NCBI GenBank assembly: GCA_937883775.1
Contig: CAKZXZ010000061.1
Location: 1 to 60,695 of the forward strand
Direction of reading: 5' to 3'
Origin: an uncultured Paracoccaceae bacterium
GTDB taxonomy: Bacteria > Pseudomonadota > Alphaproteobacteria > Rhodobacterales > Rhodobacteraceae
DNA length: 60,695 bases
A program made the translations under genes and the position numbers. The notes under the pieces are model-generated. The model searched no databases. It worked only from the letters and a program-made list of their open reading frames with translations, and was not told the DNA's origin. This document shows positions 6,596-14,912 of the stretch, in pieces (within the stretch, counting starts at the first letter, position 1; every line of letters begins with the position of its first letter).

Positions 6596-9028
6596 ATGAG
6601 CGATTTCCCCACAACGGCCCGTGTCGTGATTATCGGTGGTGGCGTGGTTGGCGCCTCGTGTTTGTATCACTTGGCCGAGGCTGGCTGGTCTGACTGTGTT
6701 TTGCTGGAAAAGAACGAGTTGACGGCAGGGTCCACATGGCATGCAGCAGGGAATATCCCAAATTTCTCAGCTAATTGGGCCGTAATGAACATGCAGCGCT
6801 ATTCGACAACGCTGTATCGTGAGATCGCTGAAAAGGTTGATTACCCGATCAATTATAACGTCACCGGGTCGGTTCGCTTGGCACATTCCAAAGACCGCAT
6901 GATGGAGTTTGAGCGCGTGCGCAGTATGGCTGCTGCACAAGGCATTCCGATGGAAATGATGTCGAATGCCGACCTGAAAGAGGCGTATCCGTTCATGGAG
7001 ACCCATGACCTCGAAGGGGGTCTGTATGACCGCTATGACGGCGATATGGACCCGGCCCAGATCACCCAGGCCTTTGCAAAAGGGGCGCGCGATCTTGGTG
7101 CGAAAATTTTGCGCTTTACGCCTGCAACCGGCATCAGCCGCGACGGTGACGAGTGGATCGTGCAGACCGAAAAGGGCGATATCCGCTGCGAATTCGTGGT
7201 TAACGCGGCAGGCTATTATGCGCAGCGCGTTGCAGAGTGGTTCAAGCCATTTGGCGGGCGTCACATGCCCATGGCGGTGATGAGCCATCAGTACCTGCTC
7301 ACCGATGAAATCCCCGAAATTGAAGCCTATACGAAGGAAAAGGGCGGCAAGCTGCCGCTTCTGCGTGACCCCGATATCAGCTATTATCTGCGTCAGGAAA
7401 AAACCGGCCTGAACCTTGGCCCTTACGAGCGTAATTGTAAGGCGCATTGGCAAACCGCCGACGATCCGATGCCCGAGGATTTCAGCTTTCAGCTTTACCC
7501 CGACGATCTTGAGCGGCTTGAGTTCTATATCGAAGACGCCATGGCGCGGGTCCCGCTTTTGGGTCAAGCGGGCATTAACAAAGTGATTAACGGCCCGATC
7601 CCCTACAGCCCCGATGGCAACCCGCTGATTGGCCCGATGCCCGGCGTTCCCAACGCGTTTGAGGCTTGCGTCTTTACCTTTGGCATCGCGCAAGGTGGTG
7701 GTGCGGGCAAGATCCTGTGTGACTGGATCACGGAAGGCCAGACGGAATGGGATTGCTGGGCGCTGGATCCACGCCGGTTCACTGATTACGCCGATCAGGA
7801 CTATTCGACGAAGAAGGCGATGGAGGTTTACGGCCACGAATATGCCATGCATTTCCCCCATCACGAATGGCCTGCCGCGCGTGATAAAAAACCGTCGCCT
7901 GTGCACAATAAAGTTGTCGAAATGGGCGGTCAGATGGGCGTTTACAACGGCTGGGAACGGGCCAATTGGTTTGCGAAACCTGGCGACGACACCTCTGAAG
8001 AAGCGACGGAAATATGGGATCGCGCCGGTCCATGGGAGCCGCGCGTTCGTGAGGAAGTTGAGGCGGTGCGCGACGGTGTTGGTGTGCTTGATCTGCCGGG
8101 GTTTTCGCGTTTCAAGCTGTCTGGCGATGGTGCTGCGGACTGGTTGTTGGGCAAGATCACCGGCATCTTGCCCAAAATCGGGCGTCTGACGCTTGGCTAT
8201 TTCACCGATAGGCGGGGCCGTGTCGTCACCGAAATGTCGATCATCCGGCATGATGAGGATGACTTCACGCTGATTACAGCCGCACCCGCGCAATGGCATG
8301 ATTTTGAATGGCTCGCAAAAGATCTGCCGGCCGGATTGAGCTTGACCGATCAGACGACCGAAATTTCGACGTTGATTGTGACAGGGCCAAAGGCGCGGGA
8401 TCTTTTTGAGAAGATCGCCGAGGCTGACCTGTCCTTGCCGTGGTTGACCCATCAGACCGGCAAAGTCGCCGGTCGCGACGCGTTTCTTGCGCGTGTCTCT
8501 TTTGCGGGTGAATTGGGTTGGGAGGTCCATGCGAAGATGGCCGATATCCCTGCGATCTATGATGCGGTGCTTGAGGCGGGGGCGACGCCTTTCGGGATGT
8601 TTGCGCTTAATTCGATGCGGATCGAGAAGGGCTATAAGGCGTGGAAGGTTGATCTGTCGTCTGATTATACAGCGCTTGAATCCGGTCTGGGCCGCTTCGT
8701 CAAGTTGGATAAAGAGCATGACTTCCCCGGCAAGCAAGCGCTTCAGGCGAACACGCCGCCGCGCCGCACATCGGTGACGATGACGATTACAGCGGGCGAT
8801 TGGGACGCGCCGTATATGGCCAATATCTGGTCTGGCGATCGTATCGTGGGCGAGGTTTTGAGCGGCGGGTATGGCTACCGCGTCGATCAGTCGATCGCGC
8901 TGGCCATGATTGCGCCGGAGGCTGTGAATGACACGCTGGAGGTCGAGATTTTCGGTCAGAAATTCCCGGCCAATATCAGCGATATCCCGGGTTTGTGGGA
9001 TCCCAAGAATGAGCGGCTGCGCGCATAG
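6596..9028 (+). CDS. FAD-dependent dehydrogenase/GcvT fusion, dimethylglycine (sarcosine) dehydrogenase-like, copy 1
   Basis: An 810-residue protein with an N-terminal FAD oxidoreductase domain (Rossmann VVIIGGGVVGAS at residues 10-21; DAO fold to about residue 390), a linker domain, and C-terminal GcvT aminomethyltransferase domains (about residues 430-800). The STWHAAGN segment puts His49 where dimethylglycine and sarcosine dehydrogenases bind FAD covalently. Such enzymes oxidatively N-demethylate dimethylglycine or sarcosine and pass the carbon to THF as 5,10-methylene-THF. The ATG at 6596, preceded by GAAAGG, is preferred to an upstream TTG at 6581. It is probably co-transcribed with the cupin regulator. 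The exact substrate cannot be read from sequence; the divergent active-site region compared with copy 2 suggests a different methylated amine. Confidence 0.88.
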   Translation: MSDFPTTARVVIIGGGVVGASCLYHLAEAGWSDCVLLEKNELTAGSTWHAAGNIPNFSANWAVMNMQRYSTTLYREIAEKVDYPINYNVTGSVRLAHSKDRMMEFERVRSMAAAQGIPMEMMSNADLKEAYPFMETHDLEGGLYDRYDGDMDPAQITQAFAKGARDLGAKILRFTPATGISRDGDEWIVQTEKGDIRCEFVVNAAGYYAQRVAEWFKPFGGRHMPMAVMSHQYLLTDEIPEIEAYTKEKGGKLPLLRDPDISYYLRQEKTGLNLGPYERNCKAHWQTADDPMPEDFSFQLYPDDLERLEFYIEDAMARVPLLGQAGINKVINGPIPYSPDGNPLIGPMPGVPNAFEACVFTFGIAQGGGAGKILCDWITEGQTEWDCWALDPRRFTDYADQDYSTKKAMEVYGHEYAMHFPHHEWPAARDKKPSPVHNKVVEMGGQMGVYNGWERANWFAKPGDDTSEEATEIWDRAGPWEPRVREEVEAVRDGVGVLDLPGFSRFKLSGDGAADWLLGKITGILPKIGRLTLGYFTDRRGRVVTEMSIIRHDEDDFTLITAAPAQWHDFEWLAKDLPAGLSLTDQTTEISTLIVTGPKARDLFEKIAEADLSLPWLTHQTGKVAGRDAFLARVSFAGELGWEVHAKMADIPAIYDAVLEAGATPFGMFALNSMRIEKGYKAWKVDLSSDYTALESGLGRFVKLDKEHDFPGKQALQANTPPRRTSVTMTITAGDWDAPYMANIWSGDRIVGEVLSGGYGYRVDQSIALAMIAPEAVNDTLEVEIFGQKFPANISDIPGLWDPKNERLRA

Positions 9029-9041
9029 TCGCGCAGCTTTT
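9016..9041 (+). terminator. Intrinsic terminator overlapping the stop codon of the first dehydrogenase gene
   Basis: Arms GCTGCGCG (9016-9023) and CGCGCAGC (9030-9037) pair perfectly over 8 bp, the loop contains the TAG stop codon, and TTTT follows at 9038-9041. This separates the two tandem dehydrogenase genes into different transcription units. Confidence 0.75.
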
Positions 9042-9144
9042 CCTTTGATTTGAATGCGGTAGGCGGATCGTTGTGTCTGATTGCCGTTAATCTACACAAT
9101 ATGGTAGCGCGCCCCAAACGCCTGCCGGTTTCGGAGTTGAAAGA

Positions 9145-11586
9145 ATGACTGTTCCAAGCCATGCGCGTGTTGTGATTATCGGGGGCGGCGTGATTGGCTG
9201 CTCGGTTGCGTATCATCTGGCCAAACAAGGCTGGTCGGATGTGGTTTTGCTGGAGCGCAAGCAACTCACCAGCGGCACGACATGGCATGCCGCAGGGCTG
9301 ATTGCGCAGTTGCGTGCTTCGATCAATATGACGCGTTTGGCCAAGTACAGCCAAGAGCTTTACGGCGAGTTGGAGGCCGAAACTGGGGTTGCGACAGGCT
9401 TCAAGCGCAACGGGTCGATTACGGTTGCGCTGACAGAGCATCGCCGCGAGGAAATCTTGCGTCAGGCGTCCATGGCGCGGGCGTTCGGGGTGGAGGTGGA
9501 ACAGATCTCTCCCAACGAGGTATCGGCGCGGTATCCGCACATGAGTACGCAAGACGTGGTCGGGGCTGTCTATCTGGATAAGGACGGGCAGGGTGATCCG
9601 GCAAACATTGCTTTGGCATTAGCAAAGGGCGCGCGGCAAAAGGGTGCGAAGGTGCTTGAACGTGTCGCTGTCACCGGCATTTCGCGCGAGGGTATGCGGG
9701 TGACAGGCGTTGACTGGCAAAGCGGTGAGGATAGCGGTCACATCACCGCTGATATGGTCGTCAATTGCGGTGGCATGTGGGGCCATGAGGTTGGTCGCAT
9801 GGCAGGCGTGAATGTGCCGCTGCAAGCGTGTGAGCACTTCTACATTGTGACGGAAGCCATTGAAGGGCTTCAACAATTACCGGTTCTGCGGGTTCCCGAC
9901 GAATGCGCTTACTACAAGGAAGATGCGGGCAAAATGCTGCTTGGCGCGTTCGAGCCTGTGGCGAAGCCGTGGGCGCTGGATGGCATTCCAAAGGACTTTG
10001 AGTTCGATCAGCTGCCCGAAGATTTCGATCATTTTGAGCCGATCCTAGAGGCGGCTGTGAACCGAATGCCGATGCTGGCAGAGGCGGGGATTCACACGTT
10101 CTTCAATGGGCCTGAAAGCTTCACGCCGGACGATGCCTACCACCTTGGTCTTGCGCCTGAGCTGGATAATTTTTGGGTCGCGGCGGGCTTCAATTCGATC
10201 GGTATCCAGTCGGCGGGTGGCGCGGGTATGGCGCTGGCGCAATGGATGGAGACGGGGGAAAAACCGTTCGATCTGGGCGATGTGGATATTAGCCGGATGC
10301 AGCCGTTCCAGGGCAACAAGACGTATCTGGCGAAGCGTTCGACCGAGACGTTGGGGCTGCTTTATGCGGACCATTTCCCCTACCGCCAGAAAGCGACGGC
10401 GCGGGGGATCCGGCGATCCCCGCTGCACGAACATCTCAAAGCGCAGGGCGCTGTTTTCGGTGAATTCGCCGGTTGGGAACGCGCCAACTGGTTTGCCGAT
10501 GAAGGCCAGACGCCGGAATACGAGTACAGCTGGAAACGGCAGAACTGGTTCGACAATTCTGCCCGCGAGCATACAGCGATCCGTGAAAAGGTTGGCATGT
10601 ATGATATGTCGTCCTTCGGAAAAATCCGGGTCGAAGGCAAAGACGCGGAAGCTTTCCTTAACCATATCTGTGGTGCCGATATGGCCGTGGTTAATGGCAA
10701 AATCGTTTATACACAGTTCCTTAATCAGTATGGCGGGATTGAGGCAGACGTCACCGTCACCCGTCTGAGCGATGACGCCTATCTGGTTGTCACGCCAGCG
10801 GCGACACGTCTTGCCGATCAGACCTGGATGCGGCGCCACAAGGGTGATTTCAACGTCACCCTGACCGATATGAGCGCTGGCGAAGCTGTGCTGGCGATCA
10901 TGGGTCCGAATGCGCGGGCGCTGATGCAGGCGGTTTCACCGCATGACTTTAGCAATGACGCGCATCCGTTTGGCATGGCGCATGAGGTTGAGCTGGGTAT
11001 GGGCCACGCGCGGGCGCATCGCGTCTCTTACGTGGGCGAGCTGGGGTATGAGCTTTACATCAGCGCGGATATGGCTGCGCACGCGTTTGAAACGCTGCAG
11101 GAGGCGGGCGCGGATCACGGTTTGAAGCTCTGCGGTCTGCATATGATGGATAGTTGCCGCATTGAAAAAGGGTTCCGCCACTTTGGCCATGACATCACCT
11201 GTGAGGACCATGTCGTTGAAGCAGGCCTCGCCTTTGCCGTGAAAACCGCCAAGCCCAGCTTCATTGGGCGGGATGCGGTGCTGCGTAAGAAGGACGAGGG
11301 CGTGAGCGCGCGCATGCTGCAATTCCTGCTGAAAGAGCCGGAACCGCTGCTTTATCATAACGAACCCATCCTGCGGGATGGCGAGGTTGTGGGGCATCTG
11401 ACCTCGGGCGCTTATGGGCACACGCTGGGCGGCGCGATGGGTCTTGGGTATGTGCCCTGCAAAGGGGAAAGCGCGGCAGAGGTGCTGGCAGGTCAGTATG
11501 AGATCGAGGTTGCAGGCACCCGGGTCGCTGCCGAAGCCTCGCTTAAGCCGATGTATGATCCCAAGTCAGAACGAATGCGGGCCTGA
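9145..11586 (+). CDS. FAD-dependent dehydrogenase/GcvT fusion, dimethylglycine (sarcosine) dehydrogenase-like, copy 2
   Basis: An 813-residue paralogue of the preceding enzyme with the same order: FAD Rossmann (VVIIGGGVIGCS, residues 9-20), predicted covalent flavin His48 in TTWHAAGL, oxidoreductase domain, then GcvT domains (GKIRVEGKDAEAFLN onward, with the late ELGYELYI motif). In the N-terminal half it looks closer than copy 1 to classical dimethylglycine/sarcosine dehydrogenases (GLIAQLRASINMTRLAKYS). Expected products are the demethylated glycine and 5,10-methylene-THF. It starts 116 bases after copy 1, past a terminator, with GGAGTTGAAAGA before the ATG, so it may have its own promoter. 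The substrate is inferred from the family. Confidence 0.88.
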   Translation: MTVPSHARVVIIGGGVIGCSVAYHLAKQGWSDVVLLERKQLTSGTTWHAAGLIAQLRASINMTRLAKYSQELYGELEAETGVATGFKRNGSITVALTEHRREEILRQASMARAFGVEVEQISPNEVSARYPHMSTQDVVGAVYLDKDGQGDPANIALALAKGARQKGAKVLERVAVTGISREGMRVTGVDWQSGEDSGHITADMVVNCGGMWGHEVGRMAGVNVPLQACEHFYIVTEAIEGLQQLPVLRVPDECAYYKEDAGKMLLGAFEPVAKPWALDGIPKDFEFDQLPEDFDHFEPILEAAVNRMPMLAEAGIHTFFNGPESFTPDDAYHLGLAPELDNFWVAAGFNSIGIQSAGGAGMALAQWMETGEKPFDLGDVDISRMQPFQGNKTYLAKRSTETLGLLYADHFPYRQKATARGIRRSPLHEHLKAQGAVFGEFAGWERANWFADEGQTPEYEYSWKRQNWFDNSAREHTAIREKVGMYDMSSFGKIRVEGKDAEAFLNHICGADMAVVNGKIVYTQFLNQYGGIEADVTVTRLSDDAYLVVTPAATRLADQTWMRRHKGDFNVTLTDMSAGEAVLAIMGPNARALMQAVSPHDFSNDAHPFGMAHEVELGMGHARAHRVSYVGELGYELYISADMAAHAFETLQEAGADHGLKLCGLHMMDSCRIEKGFRHFGHDITCEDHVVEAGLAFAVKTAKPSFIGRDAVLRKKDEGVSARMLQFLLKEPEPLLYHNEPILRDGEVVGHLTSGAYGHTLGGAMGLGYVPCKGESAAEVLAGQYEIEVAGTRVAAEASLKPMYDPKSERMRA

Positions 11587-11655
11587 CGCCCCTTGGCAAT
11601 GGCGCATGCGGCGCGTATAGGCACGCCCTGATCTACGACCAACCGGAGCCGATCC

Positions 11656-12444
11656 ATGCAGGGCAGTGCCAATCTGAACGTGATGATGAAAGCCGCGCGC
11701 AAAGCGGGGCGGTCACTGGCCAAGGACTTCCGCGAGGTTGAGAACCTGCAGGTGTCGATGAAGGGCGCGGGCGATTTTGTCAGCCGCGCCGATTTGGCCG
11801 CCGAGGAGATCATCAAGACCGATCTGATGGAGGCTCGGCCGACTTATGGCTGGCTGGCCGAAGAAGGCGGCGAGATTGAAGGGCAGGACCCCACCCGCCG
11901 TTGGATCGTTGATCCGTTGGACGGCACGACGAATTACCTGCACGGGTTGCCGCACTGGGCGGTCTCTATCGCGCTGGAGCATAAGGGTGATATTGTTGCC
12001 GGCGTTGTCTACGATCCAACTAAGGACGAGTTGTTTTTCGCCGAGAAGGGCCAGGGCGCCTGGATGAACGAAAGCCGTTTGCGCGTCTCGGGCCGTCACA
12101 AGCTGATCGAAAGCATCTTTGCGACCGGTCTGCCTTTTGCAGGTCGTCCCGAGTTGCCCCAGACCCTTCAGGAATTGGCGCGCCTGTTGCCTGCGACTGC
12201 GGGTGTGCGTCGGTTCGGCTCGGCCGCCCTTGATTTGGCTTATGTCGCGGCCGGGCGCTATGACGGGTATTGGGAGCGTCGCCTGCAAAGCTGGGATTTG
12301 GCGGCAGGCAGCCTGATCGTGCGCGAGGCGGGCGGTTTGGTTGAACCTTTCACGCCGGGCAACAGCATTATCGAAGACGGAGAGGTCATCGCCGCCAATG
12401 AGGCGATTTTTGAAACCTTCACCAAGGTCATCCGCAACACCTGA
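11656..12444 (+). CDS. suhB: Inositol monophosphatase family protein (SuhB-like)
   Basis: A 262-residue Mg2+-dependent phosphatase of the FIG superfamily. The metal-binding motifs are present: EEGG near residue 70, WIVDPLDGTTNY near residues 82-93, and SWDLAAGSLIVREAGG near residue 215. It hydrolyses inositol-1-phosphate or related phosphates; in E. coli SuhB also works in transcription antitermination. GGAG precedes the ATG by about 8 bases. It is 69 bases after the second dehydrogenase, with no known functional tie. Confidence 0.92.
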   Translation: MQGSANLNVMMKAARKAGRSLAKDFREVENLQVSMKGAGDFVSRADLAAEEIIKTDLMEARPTYGWLAEEGGEIEGQDPTRRWIVDPLDGTTNYLHGLPHWAVSIALEHKGDIVAGVVYDPTKDELFFAEKGQGAWMNESRLRVSGRHKLIESIFATGLPFAGRPELPQTLQELARLLPATAGVRRFGSAALDLAYVAAGRYDGYWERRLQSWDLAAGSLIVREAGGLVEPFTPGNSIIEDGEVIAANEAIFETFTKVIRNT

Positions 12445-12557
12445 CGCTTGTGATTGCAAGATTATGCGCAACGCACTGTTTCGCTGAAACAGCCCAGTGC
12501 CCCGCCCGCGTCTGGCCCTTGCCCCCTTTCTGACAAGGTTCAAGCGGATCAAGAGGC

Positions 12558-12767
12558 ATGATTATTTCTGCTCTCAAAACCCGCCTTAGCCGCTTTCGGC
12601 ATGATGAAGATGGCGCGATCACCGTAGACTGGGTGATGGTGACCGCCGGCGTCGTCGCTTTAAGTATCGCCGTCATGAACCTTGTCGGCGACAGCTCGAT
12701 GACCGTCACGAAAAAGATTTCGTCCGAAATGTCGAGTGCGACAGTGGCCGACTACGTCGTCCAGTAA
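12558..12767 (+). CDS. Flp/TadE-like small pilin-type protein
   Basis: A 69-residue protein with a short basic leader ending in DEDG, then AITVDWVMVTAGVVALSIAV, a hydrophobic pilin-type helix. The pattern G|AITVDW resembles class III (Flp) prepilin processing sites, which normally read G|XXXXE(F/Y); here Asp and Trp take those places. AAGAGG lies before the ATG. No tad assembly genes are in the window. A structural or minor Flp-type pilin, or a small inner-membrane protein, are both possible. Confidence 0.6.
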   Translation: MIISALKTRLSRFRHDEDGAITVDWVMVTAGVVALSIAVMNLVGDSSMTVTKKISSEMSSATVADYVVQ

Positions 12768-12769
12768 GC

Positions 12770-13126
12770 TTAGCGGTCGGACGGGTGGTTGATCCCGTCT
12801 GCCCAGCCAACCTCGCCCAGATCGCGTGGGTTGATCCCGTCCAGAATGGCGATGTTGATCCCGTATTCATTGGGGTTCGATCTGCGCTGGTGGTGGGTGT
12901 AAATCCCGCAGGTCTTGCAGAAAAAATGCTGCGCGGTGTGCGTGCCCCACGTGTAAAGCGTCAGGTTGTCCGCGCCTTTGATGATCTTGATCCCGTCCAG
13001 CGGGGCGGACACGGCAATCGCTCCGCGGCGACTGCAAAAGCTGCAATCGCACCGCCGTGCGGTGTTCAGGCCATCGCTGAGTGTGATCTCAAGCTCGACC
13101 GCCCCGCAATGACATGTGCCGCGCAT
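12770..13126 (-). CDS. GFA/CENP-V fold zinc protein
   Basis: A 118-residue protein of the glutathione-dependent formaldehyde-activating enzyme (GFA) family. It has the zinc cysteines in GTCHCGAV (residues 3-10), RCDCSFCSRRG (25-35) and FFCKTCGIYTHH. Most family members have unproven activities; formaldehyde-glutathione adduct formation is the family namesake only. It overlaps the rhomboid gene by one base (TGATG), so the two are translationally coupled. Confidence 0.85.
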   Translation of the reverse strand: MRGTCHCGAVELEITLSDGLNTARRCDCSFCSRRGAIAVSAPLDGIKIIKGADNLTLYTWGTHTAQHFFCKTCGIYTHHQRRSNPNEYGINIAILDGINPRDLGEVGWADGINHPSDR

Positions 13127-13872
13127 CAGCGGTTCCGCCGCACGTTGGGCACTGATGTGCGCACGGTCTTGTATTTCGCTTCAGGGTGGGGCGGGTGCCC
13201 TTCGGTGCGGTTCCAATACGCCGGACCGCCACGCCGCAGCCAGATCGGAATGACCAGCGCAAAGCCGATGATGAAGCCGCCCGCATGCGCCCAATAGGCG
13301 ACGCCGCCGCCCGCCTGATCGGCCGCCACACCATTGAAAAGCTGCAGCCCGAACCAGATGCCCAACATCAGCCAGGCGGGCACAGGGAAGATGCGGAAAA
13401 TGACGATAAGGATCAGCAGGATATCGACGCGCGCTTTTGGAAAAAGCAGCAGATACCCCCCCATCACGCCTGCAATCGCGCCGGATGCCCCCACGGTGGG
13501 AACGGTCGAGGCTGGATCGGCGATCACATGCACAAGCCCGGCACCCAATCCGCTGAGCAGGTAGAACCCCAAAAATCCCCAATGGCCGAACTCTTCTTCC
13601 AGATTATCGCCAAAAATCCACAAAAAGAGCATGTTACCCGCAAGATGCATGATCCCGCCATGCAGAAACATCGAGGTAAAAAGCCCACCATATTCAACCC
13701 CGGTACTGACCCGCGCGGGGAAAAGCGCCCAAGTGTCGTAAAAGCCGCCCAAGGCGCGCGGATCGCTGAAAAGCGGCCAATAGGCAATGAACACCGCGAT
13801 ATTGGCGGCGATCAGGGCGTAGGTCACGAAAGGCGTACGCTCGGACGGGTTGTGATCTCGGATTGGAAGCAT
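13126..13872 (-). CDS. Rhomboid family intramembrane serine protease
   Basis: A 248-residue polytopic membrane protein from the ATG at 13872; an ATG at 13911 would add 13 residues and neither has a strong ribosome site. Six or seven hydrophobic segments are visible. The catalytic Ser130 is in GASGAIAG and His196 in AYWAHAGGF, and the conserved HLAGN element is at residues 76-80. It cleaves transmembrane substrates within the inner membrane. It is coupled to the GFA-fold gene downstream and divergent from the TPR protein gene at 13949. Confidence 0.92.
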   Translation of the reverse strand: MLPIRDHNPSERTPFVTYALIAANIAVFIAYWPLFSDPRALGGFYDTWALFPARVSTGVEYGGLFTSMFLHGGIMHLAGNMLFLWIFGDNLEEEFGHWGFLGFYLLSGLGAGLVHVIADPASTVPTVGASGAIAGVMGGYLLLFPKARVDILLILIVIFRIFPVPAWLMLGIWFGLQLFNGVAADQAGGGVAYWAHAGGFIIGFALVIPIWLRRGGPAYWNRTEGHPPHPEAKYKTVRTSVPNVRRNR

Positions 13873-13948
13873 GGGAGCAAGGTTGGCGTAAAGTGCGCCC
13901 GGGTCAAGCATCACTTGATTTTTGCGCACCGTGCCGCAGCTTTGCGGT

Positions 13949-14485
13949 ATGCGATATCTAGTAATCTCTTTGGTTCTGGCAAGCCCCGCGTGGGCCGAGT
14001 GCCCGCCGGTTGCCGATACGAACGCTGAACGTGCCGCACTTTTGGCCCAGCTGAAAGTGGCGCCCGATCCGGGTATTGCGCAAGGCCTGAATGCCCAATT
14101 GTGGGAGATTTGGCTGAAGGCACCTGACATGCGCGCGCAAGGGCTACTGGATGACGGTGTCGAAAGGATGCGTCTGGGCGATCTGGACGGCGCGATCGCC
14201 ACTTTGAGCACGCTTGTCGACTACTGCCCGAACTATGCCGAAGGCTATAACCAGCGCGCTTTTGCGCAGTATCTCAAGCAGGATTTCGAACCTGCATTGG
14301 AAGATCTGGACCGGGCCTTGGCGATTTTACCCGAACATATCGGTGCTTTGTCGGGCAAGGGTCTGACGCTGATCGGCATGGGCCGAGCGGCGGCGGCGCA
14401 AGACGCGTTGCGCGCGGCTGTTGATCTGCATCCGTGGCTGTCAGAGCGGGCCTTGCTCGTCGAGCCGCCCGGGCAGGAACTTTAG
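13949..14485 (+). CDS. Exported TPR repeat protein
   Basis: A 178-residue protein with a short signal peptide (MRYLVISLVLASPAWA, cleavage after residue 16) and two or three tetratricopeptide repeats: DDGVERMRLGDLDGAIATLS, AEGYNQRAFAQYLKQDFEPA and IGALSGKGLTLIGMGRAAAA. TPR folds serve as protein-binding scaffolds, here probably in the periplasm. I chose the ATG at 13949 because the signal peptide begins there. No partner is evident. Confidence 0.85.
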   Translation: MRYLVISLVLASPAWAECPPVADTNAERAALLAQLKVAPDPGIAQGLNAQLWEIWLKAPDMRAQGLLDDGVERMRLGDLDGAIATLSTLVDYCPNYAEGYNQRAFAQYLKQDFEPALEDLDRALAILPEHIGALSGKGLTLIGMGRAAAAQDALRAAVDLHPWLSERALLVEPPGQEL

Positions 14486-14541
14486 GTTTACACCGCTTCG
14501 CCGAATTGTATTGTCGCGCAGCCTGCCCGTAACGGGCATCG

Positions 14542-14627
14542 GCCCGCGTGATGGAATGGTAGACATAGGAGACTTAAAATCTCTAGGCCGAAAGGCCGTG
14601 CCGGTTCGAGTCCGGCCGCGGGTACCA
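14542..14627 (+). tRNA. tRNA-Leu (anticodon UAA), CCA encoded
   Basis: A class II tRNA of 86 bases. Acceptor arms are 14542-14548 and 14617-14623 (six Watson-Crick pairs plus a terminal G-U), followed by A and CCA at 14625-14627. The anticodon stem-loop has loop CTTAAAA with anticodon TAA. The long variable arm pairs GGCC-GAAA-GGCC, and the T-arm is GCCGG-TTCGAGT-CCGGC. The G-tRNA features and long variable arm fit leucine. Confidence 0.96.
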
Positions 14628-14633
14628 CAGGCG

Positions 14634-14864
14634 CTAACGCTCAGATCGGGCGCGATAAAACTTCACGATCAGCGCAATGCCAAAGCCCAGCAGGGCCGCC
14701 CCGAGAATGAGCGAGGCCGGAAACGGCACGATCCACGGTGTTGCAACCGATGACGCGCCGATCAGACAGCAAAACATGCCGATCATGAACAGCGTCCAGC
14801 GCGGCGCAGCGATATCTGCGCGTTCGTCCTTGCGGACCAGATCGTCGAAATCGGATTTAGGCAT
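14634..14864 (-). CDS. Small membrane protein with two transmembrane helices
   Basis: A 76-residue protein from the ATG at 14864, which has a CGGAG ribosome site 6-7 bases upstream. It has a charged N-terminal stretch (MPKSDFDDLVRKDERADI) and two hydrophobic segments (about residues 22-44 and 48-68), ending with basic residues. I do not recognise a family. It lies just after the MddA/NnrU-like gene on the same strand and 6 bases from the 3' end of the tRNA. Confidence 0.6.
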   Translation of the reverse strand: MPKSDFDDLVRKDERADIAAPRWTLFMIGMFCCLIGASSVATPWIVPFPASLILGAALLGFGIALIVKFYRARSER

Positions 14865-14912
14865 GGGCGCTCCGGTATGTGTGATCCGCATGTGGGGACG
14901 AATCTTCGACGT

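Noticed and set aside
6767-8737. Long minus-strand open frame (656 codons) inside the first dehydrogenase gene
   Set aside because: It is exactly antisense to a gene with clear FAD and GcvT domains; the translation is rich in Arg and His and has no domain, as expected for a shadow frame.
13186-14028. Plus-strand 280-codon open frame over the rhomboid gene
   Set aside because: It is antisense to a gene with catalytic Ser and His motifs and membrane helices, and it shows shadow composition.
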